From NCBI GenBank assembly GCA_021850505.1, contig JAJZLW010000010.1:1-14536 (forward strand): a stretch of 14,536 nt of DNA. Direction: 5' to 3'. Of this stretch, positions 13,932 through 14,536 are shown piece after piece; positions within the stretch are counted from its first letter, which is position 1; every line of letters begins with the position of its first letter. The position numbers and the translations under genes were made by a program. Source of the DNA: Thermoplasmata archaeon (GTDB taxonomy: Archaea; Thermoplasmatota; Thermoplasmata; Thermoplasmatales; Thermoplasmataceae). The notes below the pieces were generated by a model. The model saw nothing but the letters and a program-made list of their open reading frames with translations, searched no databases and was not told where the DNA came from.

Positions 13932-14509
13932 ATCCACTGGCCGTGATGCTTATTGGATTGGCACTTGGTACAGCTATCGGCGCATTTTATTTCTTCTTTG
14001 CTGCGAGAGGCAACTTTGATCAGATAAGAGCGTTAATTGTGCCGGCGATTGGAGTAGGAGCGTTTGATTTTGCAAGTGGTTTCTATATGTCATTTGCCTG
14101 GCCTATGACAGGTTTCGGAACCGCATATAACATGCTTTTTGGCGATCCGCTTCTTCTACTTGGTCTGTTTCTCATGATTGCAGCAGCTATGGCATTCAAA
14201 GATCAGAAAAATATACACCTCGGTATCTTTCCAATAATGATTGTAATACTTGGTATATATGTCCTGGTCGGTGCATACAGCATTGTTCAGCTTAAACTCG
14301 AAACTGGAAACGATCTGATAACCGCTATGGGGTTATATCTATTCGATGGAATAGGCGCAATTCTTGCTCCAATAATGTATATTAAACCAGTCAAGGCTTC
14401 CGGAAAATATGCATACTATGTCGAATGGATAATACTGGGAATTGGAACGGTGTTTGCGCTGGTCATCGGGTTTATGGCATTGAATGGACACCTTGCAAGC
14501 CCGCCATAA
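13916..14509 (+). CDS. DUF981 family membrane protein
   Basis: This 197-residue protein has six predicted membrane helices (near residues 8-30, 38-60, 78-93, 102-124, 131-155 and 167-190) and very short loops. The N-terminus, FVDPLAVMLIGLALGTAIGAFYFF, and the conserved DFASGFYMSFAWPM segment (about 51-64) match the DUF981 family, which I know from Thermoplasmatales and other acidophilic archaea. Its function is not known to me; the FGDPLLLLG and FDGIGAILAP segments may be structurally important. The ATG has GGTGAT five bases upstream, a strong ribosome binding site. It has its own promoter and a T-rich 3' flank, so it appears monocistronic. Confidence 0.88.
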   Translation: MSVFVDPLAVMLIGLALGTAIGAFYFFFAARGNFDQIRALIVPAIGVGAFDFASGFYMSFAWPMTGFGTAYNMLFGDPLLLLGLFLMIAAAMAFKDQKNIHLGIFPIMIVILGIYVLVGAYSIVQLKLETGNDLITAMGLYLFDGIGAILAPIMYIKPVKASGKYAYYVEWIILGIGTVFALVIGFMALNGHLASPP

Positions 14510-14512
14510 ACT

Positions 14513-14536
14513 AATTATATTATTTATTTTAATTTT
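14513..14536 (+). terminator. T-rich terminator after the DUF981 gene
   Basis: The bases after the stop at 14509 are almost entirely A and T with repeated T runs (ATTTATTTTAATTTT) up to the window edge. No hairpin is visible. This is typical of archaeal transcription termination; the tract may continue outside the window. Confidence 0.45.

Overview
The window looks like chromosomal DNA of a thermoacidophilic euryarchaeon of the Thermoplasmatales type. Support comes from eukaryote-like ribosomal protein L40e, an Orc1/Cdc6 initiator, a two-subunit 2-oxoacid:ferredoxin oxidoreductase, a DUF981 membrane protein, archaeal UPF0200 and UPF0173 proteins, and TATA boxes about 25-30 bases before start codons (leaderless or near-leaderless mRNAs). 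Internal genes with a leader carry GGTG- or GGAG-type ribosome binding sites. I assign the order by gene content only. I saw no insertion sequence, CRISPR array, tRNA, rRNA or integration site. No gap between genes exceeds about 220 bases; the longest (6995-7215) holds only promoter-like and T/A-tract signals.

Layout. 1-1371 (+): 3' part of a site-2-protease-like membrane metalloprotease. 1466-2401 (+): rpl40e followed by purQ. 2387-3230 (-): a two-gene unit, a 97-residue unknown then a UPF0200 P-loop kinase-like protein, convergent with and overlapping purQ. 3368-6179 (+): the alpha and beta subunits of a 2-oxoacid:ferredoxin oxidoreductase, overlapping by 11 bases. 6212-7791 (-): a membrane protein with an internal duplication and a LysE-family exporter. 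7908-9219 (+): a UPF0173 metallo-hydrolase overlapping a SAM methyltransferase. 9210-11883 (-): folC then orc1/cdc6. 11966-13776 (+): an AlaX-like tRNA-editing-domain protein and a membrane protein with a C-terminal zinc ribbon. 13916-14509 (+): a DUF981 membrane protein.

Most of this is housekeeping: translation (L40e, AlaX-like), purine synthesis (PurQ), ferredoxin-linked 2-oxoacid oxidation, folate-type polyglutamylation (FolC) and replication initiation (Orc1/Cdc6). The points that most deserve a second look are: (1) the AlaX-like protein has lost the zinc ligands of both the HxxxH and CxxxH motifs; (2) the conserved first beta-strand of PurQ is encoded in frame directly after the rpl40e stop codon, but with no ATG, GTG or TTG before it; (3) the 260-residue membrane protein is built from two similar halves; (4) a nine-codon ORF with its own ribosome binding site overlaps the DUF981 start. 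I found no evidence for a defence or mobile system.
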